From contig JALMGJ010000005.1 in assembly GCA_023362775.1 (NCBI GenBank), positions 87,803,421-87,867,420 of the forward strand: 64,000 bases of DNA, read 5' to 3'. Positions 1 to 11,414 of this stretch are shown here, piece after piece. Each line of letters begins with the position of its first letter. Position 1 is the first letter of the stretch. The notes beneath the pieces are model-generated. The model ran no database searches, had not been told where the DNA came from, and was given only the letters and a program-made list of their open reading frames with translations. Source of the stretch: Charina bottae. Its lineage: Eukaryota > Chordata > Lepidosauria > Squamata > Charinaidae. A program made the translations under genes and the position numbers.

Positions 1-870
1 TTCAAACAGATTTTTGCAATCCTCAAGAAAACTGGTACAGCATATGAATTTCCAAGGGAAACTGGAGAAGGATCAAAGATGGTACTATCTTAGGTGGATG
101 GGTCCTTGCTTCTATCCTTGACAGAAAGAACTATGCAAAATAAGTATTTGCAAATTATTGATTTGCATATATTTATGTAAATAATTCAATTTGCATATTT
201 TGTAAATGTCCTTGATTTCTTGATTTATACATGTCACCAAGCAGCTAAAAAGAGAGGACCGGGAAGAGGCCACCCTGTCTTCTGCTGACAACCCTACTGA
301 AGGACCCTAAAATTGTCACCCCAGCATCAGGGAGACATAGAGTTGCTCATCTGCCAATAGGGTAGATTATTTGTTGATTTGTGTCACCTTTTGCGAGCAA
401 TGCTCCATGACCCTTCACATCAGGCAAATGGGCCAATCGCTATGCAACGGATTTGAATGCAAATCTGACATTAGAAAGAGCATTATCAAAATCCAGGAAG
501 GAATCCGCAGAACACTTTGTCCCTGACTTCAAGGTGGCAATCCTTGAGAAAAACAGTAACAGAGACTGAGTTCACTGCAAAACGGCTGATCAGTTCACAA
601 GAAGATATAACAACATTTCTCATGTATTCATTAAGAACCAAGACACTACATATACTAATGTGATCGAGAATATCTCAGTCACACCTAATATCTATTTCAA
701 GTTTGGTCACTTCAGTCTCTCACCTCTCCTGTCAACATTCCTCTTTTATCTTTTCTCTGTCCACATCAAACAAGAGCACTGCTTGCATACATGCATCTCT
801 GTGTGTGCATATATAGGGATAAATTATGGGTGTGTATGTGTATGTGTGTGATCGTGTATATACACACACA
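1..870. other. DLG5 intron 1, no recognised feature
   Basis: AT-rich unique-looking sequence. No exon, SINE head or transposon end was recognised. A short GT/TA-rich stretch precedes the first SINE at about 837-870. Confidence 0.5.
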
Positions 871-882
871 TACCTCTCTATA

Positions 883-1216
883 AGGGGCGTGGTGGCTCAG
901 CGGGTAAGACGCCAGGCTTGTCGATTGGAAGATCGCAAGTTCGGAGGTTTGAATCCCTAGCCCCGCGTGACGGAGTGAGTTCCCGCACTAGCCCCAGCTC
1001 CTGCCAACCTAGCAATTCGAAAGCATGCAAATGCAAGAAGATTAATAGGTACCACTTCGGTGGGTAGGTAACAGCGTTCCACGCACGTCATGCGGCCACA
1101 TGACCGTGGAAGCGTCTTCGGAGAACGCTGGCTCTTCGGCTAACAAACGGAGATGAGCACCAGCCCCTAGAGTCGGACACGACTGCACAAATGTGCGGGG
1201 GGAACCTTTACCTTTT
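883..1216 (+). mobile_element. Sauria-type tRNA SINE, full length
   Basis: The tRNA-like head has an A-box region (TGGCTCAGCGGGTAAGACG) and a B-box region (GGTTTGAATCC). The body runs through TACCACTTCGGTGGG and the 3' part contains GAGTCGGACACGACTG, a motif that resembles the BovB 3' ends in this window. The tail is ACCTTT-like. A perfect 12-bp target duplication (tacctctctata) flanks it at 871-882 and 1217-1228, which fixes both ends and shows insertion by target-primed reverse transcription. Confidence 0.9.
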
Positions 1217-1366
1217 TACCTCTCTATATCTCCTTTCACAGGCTACTCAAGGGAAGTGAACAAAACAGAAAATGTATCTGGTTTGTGAGCTTGGAACGAA
1301 ACAGCTCAACTCAAAATGTTCGGTGTGAATGGTCTTTATCTTTTAGGTTTTTAACTTTTTATAATG

Positions 1367-1435
1367 TGATTGTAAACCGCCCAGAGTCTGCCAATGGTGG
1401 AGATGGGCGGTGATAAATCCAAATAATAAATAATA
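1367..1435 (+). mobile_element. CR1/L3-type LINE 3' tail
   Basis: The motif TGTAAACCGCCCAGAGTC is followed by GGAGATGGGCGGTGATAAA and an AATAAT-rich tail. This is the conserved 3' end of a CR1-superfamily LINE and also occurs in the longer CR1 copies here. Only the extreme 3' end is present, as is usual for 5'-truncated copies. Confidence 0.8.
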
Positions 1436-2025
1436 AAAATTTCATGTTGTTAGTCACTTTGGCTACCTTCTCATTAGGTGCCTATAACAATTAACACTTT
1501 CAGTGATATTATCTTCAAATAAAATAATCATCAAAAGAAACATCTAAGCCGTATCCTAAGGGGAAAGGAGTAGGAAAGCAGAAAAGGGTGCTTAAATTTT
1601 CAGATGCTTGACAATTCTCATTTGCAAAGACCTCCTGCTGGCTGGAAGAAGGAATTAAAAGGAGCTGAAGGGAAACAAGGTTGATAGGAGAGAACAATGG
1701 GCAAACTTTCTGTCCCTCATTATGAGGTTGAAAACCCTTTGTTGATTCTGCAGACTTGTCAGCCTTGCCCCAAGGAGTTTAATGGTTTAATGGGCTAGCT
1801 CCACAGTCTAGCATATGGTGTCTCATTTCAAAACCCAGAGAGGGGAAAGACTTCCAACAGAGAGGACTTGGCCTTCATCGGAACAAGAAAGGAAGGCTAT
1901 CTAATGGCACAGGATTATCAATACAGTTACATTTATCTATCATATTAGTGTCACAGCAGATGGGAAACCCTCGTTGACTTTTGGTGATCTCAGAAAAGAG
2001 AAGCAGAGTCAAAAATGGTTAGTGC
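1436..2025. other. DLG5 intron 1, no recognised feature
   Basis: No mobile element end, RNA gene or convincing exon was recognised. Confidence 0.5.
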
Positions 2026-2036
2026 ATGGATGGGAA

Positions 2037-2373
2037 GGGGCGCGGTGGCTCAGCGGGTAAGACGCCAGGCTTGTCGATCGGAAGATTGCAAGTTCGGAGG
2101 TTCGAGACCCTAGCCCCGCGTGACGGAGTGAGCTCCCGCACTAGCTCCAGCTCTTGCCAACCTAGCAATCCGAAAGCATGCAAATGCAAGAAGATTAATA
2201 GGTACCACTTCGGTGGGATGGTAACAGCGTTCCACGCACATCATGTCGGCCACATGACCGCAAAAGTGTCTTCGGACAATGCTGGCTCTTCGGCTAACAA
2301 ATGGAGATGAGCACCGGCCCCTCGAGTCGGACACGACTGCACACATGTGCGGGGGGACTTTTACCTTTACCTT
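2037..2373 (+). mobile_element. Sauria-type tRNA SINE, full length
   Basis: Same family as the copy at 883-1216, with A box, B box (GGTTCGAGACC, mutated) and an ACCTTT tail. The 11-bp target duplication atggatgggaa lies at 2026-2036 and 2374-2384. The intact ends and perfect duplication point to a fairly young insertion. Confidence 0.9.
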
Positions 2374-2384
2374 ATGGATGGGAA

Positions 2385-4138
2385 ACACTGCAGAAATACC
2401 AGGTCTGTAGACTAGGCTGAGCCTGTGAAGACGACAACAATGCAAGCCACTTCAGCATTGTTGTCCAAACAACATGTCTGTCCAGGTAGTCAAGAGTCAA
2501 ACTCAACCTGTGGCAAATTAATGAATCATGTTAGCATCTAGATCTTTCTCACAGAAACTCAACCTCTTCAAGTCAATACAGAGAGGGATTTATGAAATTT
2601 CATCCGCACAGAATCCCTGCATCAGGAGATATTGAGCAAGAGACACTACACCACCTTGCAAGTGTTAATGCTAAGTTAATATTTGAATCTAAATCCTTAC
2701 CCACTGCAGTTCAGTGATTCCTTTTAATCTCACTTGTTATATGTGTATGGAACTAGAAAGAGTCTTATAAATATTTAAATGAACATCAACACCTTACTCT
2801 TTAATCTCAAAGGGAATTATTCTACTGCTATAGATAAACAAAGTGCTGAAATGATACTTATGTGTTAAAGCAGAAGTAAGAAGTAAGCAACTCTAAGGCT
2901 ACACTGGAGTATAACACTCACCATTCTTGAGAACTGACAAGCTAGGGCTGATGGACCCTGACATCCAACAGTACCCTACAGGCTTCAAAGAGCAGAGATA
3001 TTTTAAGTAAGTTACCCATCCCTTATTCAAAACATTTTCTGGATTTTGAAGTTAGGTTATTTTTTTTTAATTTGATTTTAGAGATAGAACACAGGCTGTG
3101 CTGAAAACCCAAAAGCCTCAGAATATATTTCAATGTGTTTTTAAGAATGAAACAAGAATAAACAAAACATACTTGGATTATTCACATCAGCAATAACAAC
3201 GGAAACAAAAGTAAAGTGTAATCCAGAGGAATTCTGTGTAAAGGGAGAAATATTTCTCAGATTCTTCTTCTGCTAATGAGAGCCAAAGCCATGTTGAGAT
3301 TCTTCATTTCTAATTATTATCCCACCATAAACAGCACGAGATACTGAAACCGAAGTCACAGGGATATCCTGGGAGAGGTTAAAAAAAAATACGTTTTTGA
3401 ACACAGCAATCTGCTGACAATGTACTTTGGACAGCCAAGCGTACAACAAAGGTCTTTTGTCCCACGCCGGCAGGGACACAGCGGTTGAACCAGTTGGCCT
3501 ACTGCAGAAGAAAAAAAAAAAAGGGGGGGGGGAACTTGCTGTGACTGTAGCAACAAATTAGTGGGTTGGTGTAGAGTTACTGATAAGCCATCCAAATGGT
3601 AGTAGAACTGAACGAGTACTTTGTAGGTGTATATGCATGTCTGTGTTCTTACAAATACGTTACCTTCAGGAAACCCTTTATGCATTTACCAGTTCACAAG
3701 AGAATCCCTGCGTGTTAAAGTGAACACATGCCTATTTGTCTGGAACTCACGGCTGTGTTGAGCTTCCCACTGCAGAAGACGGCCTGTCATGATGGACACA
3801 CCACCTGCCAGGAAAACTCGCTTCACTTCCTAAGTGAGGAACCTCAGATTTGCCTTGAATACCTTTTGAAAACTGCTTTTAATGGACTGCGTGGTAGGGT
3901 GAAAAGTAGGTCTGGGTCTACTAGTGTCAGTCCTTCAAGATGGACCAGGGAAGGAAACAGACATTGCAAAAAACTACTGGAACTCTATTGTTGCAGGGTA
4001 TAATAACTGAAACTTGAAAGCTGGGCAAATTTTCCCTCTGCCCCCTCTTACACCATACAGAATCAAGGGGATGTTGTTTTGAGTCTCTTTCTCATGATCC
4101 CTCCTTTCCTTTGTCATTTACATTCTCTTTGATTACAG
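2385..4138. other. DLG5 intron 1, no recognised feature
   Basis: No element boundaries or exons recognised. The only low-complexity tract is a poly-A then poly-G run at about 3509-3532. Several short open frames overlap here without homology that I recognise. Confidence 0.5.
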
Positions 4139-4454
4139 CAGGGGTGGGGAAACTTTTTTCTGCCAAGGGCCATTTGGATATTTATAACCGGGGACCGGGG
4201 GGGGGGCGGTTTCTGGGATTTCCGCAGACCGGGGACCGGAGTTTGCAGGCGGGAGCCAATCACAAGCACCGGGGGGCGGGATTTGCGGGCGGGAGCCAAT
4301 CACGTGGAAGGGGCGGAATTTGTGGGCAGGAGCCCCACGGGCCTTAGGCGGGAGCCCCGCGGGCCTTATGTGCCTTAACCCCGCCCCCCACCCTCCCACC
4401 CCCGGTTATAAATATCCAAATGGCCCTTGGCAGAAAAAAGGTTCCCCATCCCTG
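4139..4454. mobile_element. hAT-like non-autonomous element with GC-rich core
   Basis: Near-perfect terminal inverted repeats of about 55 bp start CAGGGGTGGGGAAACTTTTT at the left and the inverse of CAGGGATGGGGAACCTTTTT at the right. The core repeats GCGGGAGCCAATCAC units, also seen in the element at 55095. The flanks do not match: gattacag on the left, gtctagac on the right. The right flank fits the target pattern of the other hAT insertions here, so the left flank was probably altered after insertion. Confidence 0.75.
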
Positions 4455-5097
4455 GTCTAGACCAACAGGGATAACAGACAGCATCCCAGGCAGCTGCAGG
4501 TGGCAGGGGAACACAACCTTACCAATTTGCCTTCTGGTTTGCTCACACTCGCTGTGGAGCCATTTTATGAGCAGGTAATCTCCCACATTTGAGCCATCTT
4601 GCAAACATGTAAACATATGATCTTAAAATTCCAAATACAGCTCCTGGCTCCAAAGGTAGGGCTTCCAGATCTGGACAGCAAAAATCCAAATGGCCATTAG
4701 ATGGCAGCAAATTGTTTTGAGTTTTCTGTATCCCTGCCTGGTGCCACACAGTGATTTCTTGGATTTTTGCAGCCCAGATGTGGTAGACCTGCTCAAAGGG
4801 GTGCCAAATGTTGAACTAACCATTGAAGTTGAAAAACAAGGAATTCCTATTTTAGCCCATGGTATATCGGTCAAAAGAAATCTGCCGTTATTCTTTCTTC
4901 CTTCCTCCCAGCAACTTCCAAAGTCAATGGTGTCAAAGTCATATGAGACTCAACTCAGTAGTTGAGTTCTGCTTCTTCAATAAATACCCTCTACCTAATT
5001 AGTGGAGAAAACATGCGACTGGAGTATCAGACATCATCACGTATAAGATGTTTTACCCCCTTTCATACCAGGGTGTTTGTCTTACTCAGCGGAAGTT

Positions 5098-5180
5098 TAT
5101 TTATTTTTATTTATTTATTTATTTAATTTATTCCCCGCCCATCTCCCATGCAAGGGACTCTGGGCGGGTTACAATAATTA
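5098..5180 (-). mobile_element. CR1/L3-type LINE 3' tail
   Basis: A TTTATT-rich tract is followed by CCCCGCCCATCTCCC and ACTCTGGGCGGGTTACAAT, the reverse complement of the CR1/L3 3' end seen elsewhere. The TTTATT repeats are the element's 3' simple-repeat tail. Confidence 0.8.
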
Positions 5181-5227
5181 AAATTTAAAAATTTAAATTT
5201 TTTTTACTAGTTTCTTTAAAAGATTAA

Positions 5228-5247
5228 ACACACACACACACACACAC
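5228..5247. repeat. (CA)n microsatellite
   Basis: A run of CA dinucleotides is visible directly. Confidence 0.9.
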
Positions 5248-7476
5248 CTCTATGCACAAAGCCACCAATATCATAATAGTTTACAACACAATTATAGATC
5301 AAATTTCATTTCTAGGTAGAGATGGTGTTGAGTCAGAGGATTAACAGCTGGTGGGTTCTGGAACCTTGGTAGGAAGGGCACGGTGTGTTTTTATGTTCTT
5401 GTTTTTCTGGATTGCCTAGGATCACTATGTGAGATAGGCAGCTATATAAGTGTCTAAAATAATTAAAACTTGTATATTGAACGAAGTAAAACATTTCCCT
5501 TACTGTGGCCATACTGATTTGCAGCATTAGATCAGGATCTCTTTGCTAAACCAATATGGAAATGAGGGTGGTGGGAAGCAAGAAGTATAAGTGAAAATGA
5601 CCTACCTTTGTTTTACCAGTAGCAGCTGGAAACAGAACTTTTTTTAAAAAAGGGAGAAAAAAAAATAAGAGACTGCATTACAGTAAGCAAACAATTCAAA
5701 GTAATAAGAGATGTGATAGCTAAGTGTAAGTCGGCTCAAGCTTATCCATCAAATGAATGGTTTTATGCATTATCCAGTTCTTGCAAGTCATCACTAATTT
5801 GGAGTAAACTGTGACTTGGTCCAACATACTTTCACCTAGCAAAGCATATGGGCTCTGTTGTATGGTGTGACACTGACCCATGGCTTCTCTCAATGTATCA
5901 TCTCTTCATGACTAATTGCTCTCTTTCAGGTCCAGTTTCTTCATGACCATCAGGTTCCTTCTGGTAAAAACATGGCACCTTTTAGCTAGCCCTCTTCAGA
6001 GATTGCATTTCTAATGTTCACTTGTTCTTTATGGGTATAAGTACCAATCTCCCTCAAGTTGCCGCTCCTGATTAATACTCTCTACTAACTCCTCAGTGAC
6101 CTATATTCGGAGGAAAAAGAACTGAGGGGACATATGGAGAGGAACAACAGGGAAGTCTTATTGGCAGCAGAAGCCATCATCCCATGTTCTGAAAAACACG
6201 TCAGGTTTGATGCCCTTTTGAGAAAGGGGAAAACTGTCCTGGAGAGGATGGAGAAAGGAAATATTTTTCAATTGCAGTAAAGTGGGGTCCATCTCATAAA
6301 GGTTGCCAGTATAGCTCTGCTGCTCAGATGGAATGCTGTTGGCCAAGCCCTCTCCCTTGGAATAATTCAGCATGCACTGCTTGTGCCTCTCTTCTATATC
6401 AGCTTGAGGTCACCATGGATGGGATCTCTCCTTCAGGAGATCGCTGTGGACAATATGTCTCTTTCTCACAAAAGCAGAGTTGGATACCTTAGGATAGTTT
6501 ATCACCAAAAGAAATTATGGAGATTGATCAATGCAGAGATAGAACTTGCTGACTTTCCCAACATTGGGTGTAATTTGAGAGAGAAAGTAATAGAATTGCT
6601 GAATATCTTTCATCCTCCCTCATAGTGTGGAACTTATGGTGGGGGTGTCTTTGAACCACTTCACTTTCTTTTTCAGCAGAGCTTTGGGTAAACACAGCCC
6701 AATTCTTGCTGTCCTCCAAAAGAAAGTTAAGCTGGGATTCCTGTGCCTGTTGAAAAATCAACGGGTTGGCTTAAACTGATAGCAGCATAAACAGCAAGAA
6801 ATGAGACGTCATGGGAACAAAAATTGGCTCCATTCATGCAAATGCAACAGTTGTATCACATCAGCTATATTTGATTTGCCAGGCTAACCTACTGCTAGGT
6901 AGAAAAGCCTGTGTTCTCTCTGCTTCATTGGATGCTGCAAGAATATTTTTGACAGACTTCAAAGAAAGCTCTGGGCCGTTGGAATGGATGTAAAGAATGA
7001 AGAGGCTATGAGACAGAAGTTAGAGAGGGAGTGGATCATTTTTCTTGTGCAGAGCTGTTGGATGGGAGTTGGGAGAGGGGTAACAACTGTGATTTTTGGA
7101 AGAGGAGTCTATGTTCCTCAAGTGTTATGAAATACTTGCTAAGGAGGTGGGGCAATGTTTAATTTAAAAGAAAGAGAGAAAAAAGGAGTCAGTTTTTCGA
7201 GGAAGACGAACAGTACTGCTTGTCCTGTTATTGTTAATCCTGTGATGGAAGGGCATGACAGATTAACTGCAAAGTGGAAACACGCTGCATAGGCTCACGG
7301 ATACCTTCATATTGGCTAATACAAATAGCTGTTGGGTACTGAACTCAAATACCACCTATTAAACCTTGGAAGCCACAGTAAGGATTCAAGTAGCCAAAGG
7401 AATGAAACTTTCAGAAATCCCAGCTGCCTGCTAAAGAAACAGAAAGGGAAAGGAAGAATAGGGGATAAAAGAAAAT
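5248..7476. other. DLG5 intron 1, no recognised feature
   Basis: No conserved exon or mobile-element end recognised. Short frames at 6158-6373 (minus) and 6383-6625 (plus) show no family that I know and are probably chance. Confidence 0.45.
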
Positions 7477-7490
7477 ATATACAGAGCAAA

Positions 7491-7813
7491 AGGTAAAGGT
7501 TCCCCTGCACAGTCGTGTCCGACTCTAGGGGCTGGTGCTCATCTCTGTTTCTTAGCCGAAGAGCCAGCGCTGTCCGAAGACGCTTCCGCGGTCATGTGGC
7601 CGGCATGACGTGCGCAGAACGCTGTTACCATCCCACCGAAGTGGTACCTATTTATCTACTTGCATTTGCATGCTTTTGAATTGCTAGGTTGGCAAGAGCT
7701 GGGGTGAGTGCGGGAGCTTACTCCGTCACGTGGGGCTAGGGTCTCGAACCTCCGAACATGCAACCTTCCGATCGACAAGCCTGGCGACTTAACCACTGAG
7801 CCATCGCGCCCCC
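7491..7813 (-). mobile_element. Sauria-type tRNA SINE, full length
   Basis: Minus-strand copy. It starts (plus view) with the inverse ACCTTT tail AGGTAAAGGTTCCCC and ends with the tRNA-like head. A perfect 14-bp target duplication, atatacagagcaaa, lies at 7477-7490 and 7814-7827. The B box reads GGTTCGAGACC on the minus strand. Confidence 0.9.
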
Positions 7814-7827
7814 ATATACAGAGCAAA

Positions 7828-8929
7828 TGGGAGCAAAGTAAAACAAAAGCCAGCAGGTGTGATAGACATAACAATATTTAGGGTTTTTTTTCCCCAGGAA
7901 GGGAAGAATAGTTTTTAAAAAATGGTAGTTTGGAATAAAGGTATGATATGGACCGAAAATCCACCAAACACACTGTGCTTAACTCAAGACTAACCAAATA
8001 TGTTTTTGGCTTGCAATCATTCCACTTAATCCTTATCGTTGTTCTGTTTTGGTGCCGAGTGCAACTTTCCAGCATATTCCTAAGTTTATATAGCACATGA
8101 AGCCACTGACAAGAACACCACGGTATGGTTTAGTATTGGACAATCCAGCTGTCATGGTTTGCAAACTTTGCCCAATGGTTTAACCTAACCACTTTTTGTT
8201 TACAATAAACTGTGTTTTATTTTGATGTGTCAACCATCCCTCCATTTTTTTCTTGAATCACTTAATTAACTTATTCTGCCTAGAGAAATCAATTTGCCTT
8301 AAAGAAAAAAAAAAGAAAAAAAGAAGTTTCTCTTACATGTTTGCTACCATACACCGTATCAAAACAAGGGACAAGGTCTACTGTATCCAAATCATTTGGA
8401 CAATTCAGAGAAATAAATGTTACCCGAGTCAAGTTACATCATTTCTGTAATTATGGAAATGGCATAATATATATAATTTTTGTCAAGGTGTGTTATTATG
8501 TTTTTGTGCAAATAACAGAAATTGATGGACATGATGCAAAATCAGATTTAGCAGATACAATCTCCTCCCCAAATGGTCTGTTCAAATTGCATGTATCTTA
8601 CATAATGATTGCACTTTTCAACCATAATGGGCTTTATGGGAACAGATCTTAAATTTGGGTTTCTAGGAAGGCTAAGATAAGTCATACCCAGAATGGCTGG
8701 CATTGCACAATACACTAGGCTAAAATATGGTTCAGTTGTCTGGCTCAGTGTATTTTGAAAAGTGAGTGGTTAAGTTCATTCAATGTATTGACAAGCCTGG
8801 GCAATGGAGTTAAGTCAGTATGCCCCAGTTCAGCTAACCACAGGTGGTGTTGTGTGAACAACGTTGATATTTGTGGGGTAACAGTACTATTCTCATTAGT
8901 CCTCCAATGAGCTATGAATGTTGCTCTTG
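7828..8929. other. DLG5 intron 1, no recognised feature
   Basis: AT-rich. No family or exon recognised; a poly-A-rich patch lies near 8303-8325. Confidence 0.5.
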
Positions 8930-9590
8930 AGGCAAGATGCTGGAGCACCTACCTAGAATGAACAGGATAGTCCAGAATGCGGCTGCGCGCGCAGTTATGG
9001 GTGCCCCAAGATCAGCACATGTGACACCTCTGCTACGCGAGCTGCATTGGTTACCAGTTTGCTTCCGGGTCCAATTCAAGGTGTTGGTTGTCACCTTTAA
9101 AGCCCTACATGGTACGGGACCAGGTTACCTAAGGGACCGCCTCATCCCCAGAGTATCGACCCGCCCCACCCGGTTATGCAGAGAGGGCTTGCTACGGACC
9201 CCGTCTACAAGAGAATTCCATCTGACGGGGTCCAGGAGGCGGGCCTTCTCGGCAGTGGCACCCGCCCTCTGGAATATTCTGCCCCTGGAGGTGAGGCAAG
9301 CCCCCACACTGATGACCTTCCGAAAGCAACTGAAGACCTGGCTCTGCCACCTCACTTGGGATGGGAAGAGTGACAGCTCCTCATGGGGATGGCTTGCGCC
9401 ATAGAGTTCTTTTAAATATGACATCAGAGCCTCTTGGGTTCTATATATTTTTAATTAACTTAACTTATGGTTGGTTATATATATTGTTTATTGTATCTTA
9501 TATGTTTTTATATCTTTTAATTGCTAACTTGTTGTAAACCGCCTAGAGTCCCCTCTGTGGGGGGAGATGGGCGGTGATATAAGTTGGAGA
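8930..9590 (+). mobile_element. CR1/L3-type LINE, 3' fragment with ORF2 C-terminus
   Basis: The 5'-truncated copy begins near 8930. Its frame to 9404 encodes the C-terminal part of a CR1-superfamily ORF2, including RIVQNAAARAV, the LLRELHWLPV segment, FKALHGTGPGYLRDRL and APALWNILP. The same segments occur in the longer copy at 61537-64000. A short 3' UTR then leads to the conserved tail TGTAAACCGCCTAGAGTC and GGAGATGGGCGGTGATATAA, after which a GATA tract starts. The reverse transcriptase catalytic part is missing, so this copy is dead. Confidence 0.9.
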
Positions 9591-9591
9591 A

Positions 9592-9667
<76 letters not shown>
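9591..9667 (+). repeat. GATA/GACA compound microsatellite
   Basis: About twelve GATA units change directly into about seven GACA units. The tract abuts the 3' end of the CR1/L3 copy, so the LINE tail probably seeded it. GATA and GACA repeats are the components of the Bkm satellite first described in snakes. Confidence 0.95.
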
Positions 9668-10623
9668 TCCTCAGTTGGGTATCTGAAGCAAATGAAATAA
9701 CGTAAGTTACATAACTATCCCTCAGCCTGCAGATTAACAGTAAAAACAAAAACAACAAAAGGAAGGAGGAGAAAAAAAATATAACTGATGCCAATCCATC
9801 TTTCATCCAGGACTGAAGCTTGGATGAAAACATCAGCCTGATTTGTACTGAGGAAGAGAGGGGTGTTCATCTCTCCCAGCTTCATCAGTTCATTCAGTTG
9901 TGCAGCAGGGTACATCTGGAGGTCTAGGAAATGGAGTGGCAGCCATCTATGAGAAGCGCACCTGACTGGCCAACTGCTCTGACAAGCTGCACATCCTGAA
10001 TGCACGCTGCTGTGCCTGGTTGGCCTATATTTTCTTGTCTCTGGAGAAGTTTTCGATTGCCCTAGCTTTTTTGCCCTGGGGGACTGCAATGTCTGGACTG
10101 AAGTTCTTCAGGATCAGCTCAGGATTTAAGTTCATTGTAGCAACCCCATACACACACACACTTCTTCTTCTATTGACTGCTGATATTGGCTCACAATAAA
10201 GGGATTTTCTTTTTCTAACTGTATGTGGTTTTTATTTTTGTTTTAAATAGTATTAATATTGACAATGGAAGTATTATTTTAATAACAGTAAAAAACATTG
10301 TTACATTTATATGCTATGGCAATAAACCAAGAATTAAGTATAAATTGTTATAAGATGTTAAGGAGTAAAGGGGGTTAAATTGATTTATAATTTATATGTT
10401 AAGGAGTGAAGGGGGTTAATTTTTATAATATGCACAATGCTGGAAGGAATTGAATGGATGATCAAATTAATGGAATTGGCAGAGAAGGTGAAACTGACTT
10501 TATTCATTACAGATAATAGTTTAATTTTGTTTCTGTATGGAAATTGCTTTTGGACTTTTTGCTTGTAATTGGGGGGAAAATGAAGTTTTGTTTTTGAGAC
10601 TGGATTATTAGGTTGATATAGAC
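9668..10623. other. DLG5 intron 1, no recognised feature
   Basis: A 124-codon minus frame at 9715-10089 has no recognisable family. The rest is AT-rich. Confidence 0.45.
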
Positions 10624-11254
10624 CAGAGCTTTCCAAACTTTTCATGTTGGTGACACACTTTTTAGACATGCATCATTTCGCGACACACTCTTACAGCAGG
10701 GCATCATTTCGCGACACACTCTTACAGCAGGGCACAAGGCAGGCACTAGGACCTGCGCGGAATCACAGCAGGTTTGGAGGCAGCAGGGCACAAGGCAGGC
10801 ACTAGGACCTGCGCGGAATCACAGCAGGTTTGGAGGCAGCAAGGCACAAGGCAGGCACTAGGACCTGTGCGGAATCACAGCAGGTTTGGAGGCAGCAAGG
10901 CACAAGGCAGGCACTAGGACCTGCGCGGAATCACAGCAGGTTTGGAGGCAGTAAGGCACAAGGCAGGCACTAGGACCTGCGCGGAATCACAGCAGGTTTG
11001 GAGGCAGCAAGGCACAAGGCAGGCACTAGGACCTGCGTGGAATCCTGGCAGGGCAGGTTTGGAGGCAGTAAGGCACAAGGCAGGCACTAGGACCTGCGCG
11101 GAATCACAGCAGGTTTGGAGGCAGCAAGGTACAAGGCAGGCACTAGGACCTGCGCAGAATCCTGGCAGGGCTTGGAGGCAGCAGCAGCCGCGACACACCC
11201 AGACACTGCAGCCGACACACTAACGTGTCCCGACACACAGTTTGGAAAGCTCTG
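10624..11254. mobile_element. hAT non-autonomous element carrying a minisatellite
   Basis: Terminal inverted repeats start CAGAGCTTTCCAAACTTT and end AGTTTGGAAAGCTCTG. The perfect 8-bp target duplication atatagac lies at 10616-10623 and 11255-11262, diagnostic of hAT-type transposition. Inside, an array of a roughly 56-bp unit fills about 10731-11180. Two shorter relatives at 22617 and 26896 share the ends but not the array. Confidence 0.9.
10731..11180. repeat. Minisatellite, about 56-bp unit, about 8 copies
   Basis: Tandem units begin GGCACAAGGCAGGCACTAGG and contain ACCTGCGCGGAATCACAGC and GGTTTGGAGGCAGC. Spacing between unit starts is 56 bp (10731 to 10787). Some later units carry AATCCTGGCAGGG instead of the AATCACAGC segment. 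Neighbouring units differ by single bases. Confidence 0.9.
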
Positions 11255-11364
11255 ATATAGACTATAGAAATAACGTTTATAATAGTTAAAATTAGAATAA
11301 GAGGTTGATTTTTTTTTATCTATAGCTTTGCTGTAAGATGTTGGAAGTCATTCTTTTTGTATCT

Positions 11365-11411
<47 letters not shown>

Positions 11412-11414
11412 TTT
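11365..11414. repeat. (TTTA)n microsatellite
   Basis: Twelve or so uninterrupted TTTA units. No LINE body is recognisable beside it. Confidence 0.9.

Noticed and set aside
9715..10089. 124-codon minus-strand frame
   Set aside because: No recognised family, no splice or promoter context, and it includes the edge of a repeat region.
10731..11180. CRISPR-like regular repeats
   Set aside because: The units are contiguous without unique spacers and the genome is eukaryotic. It is a minisatellite in a hAT element.
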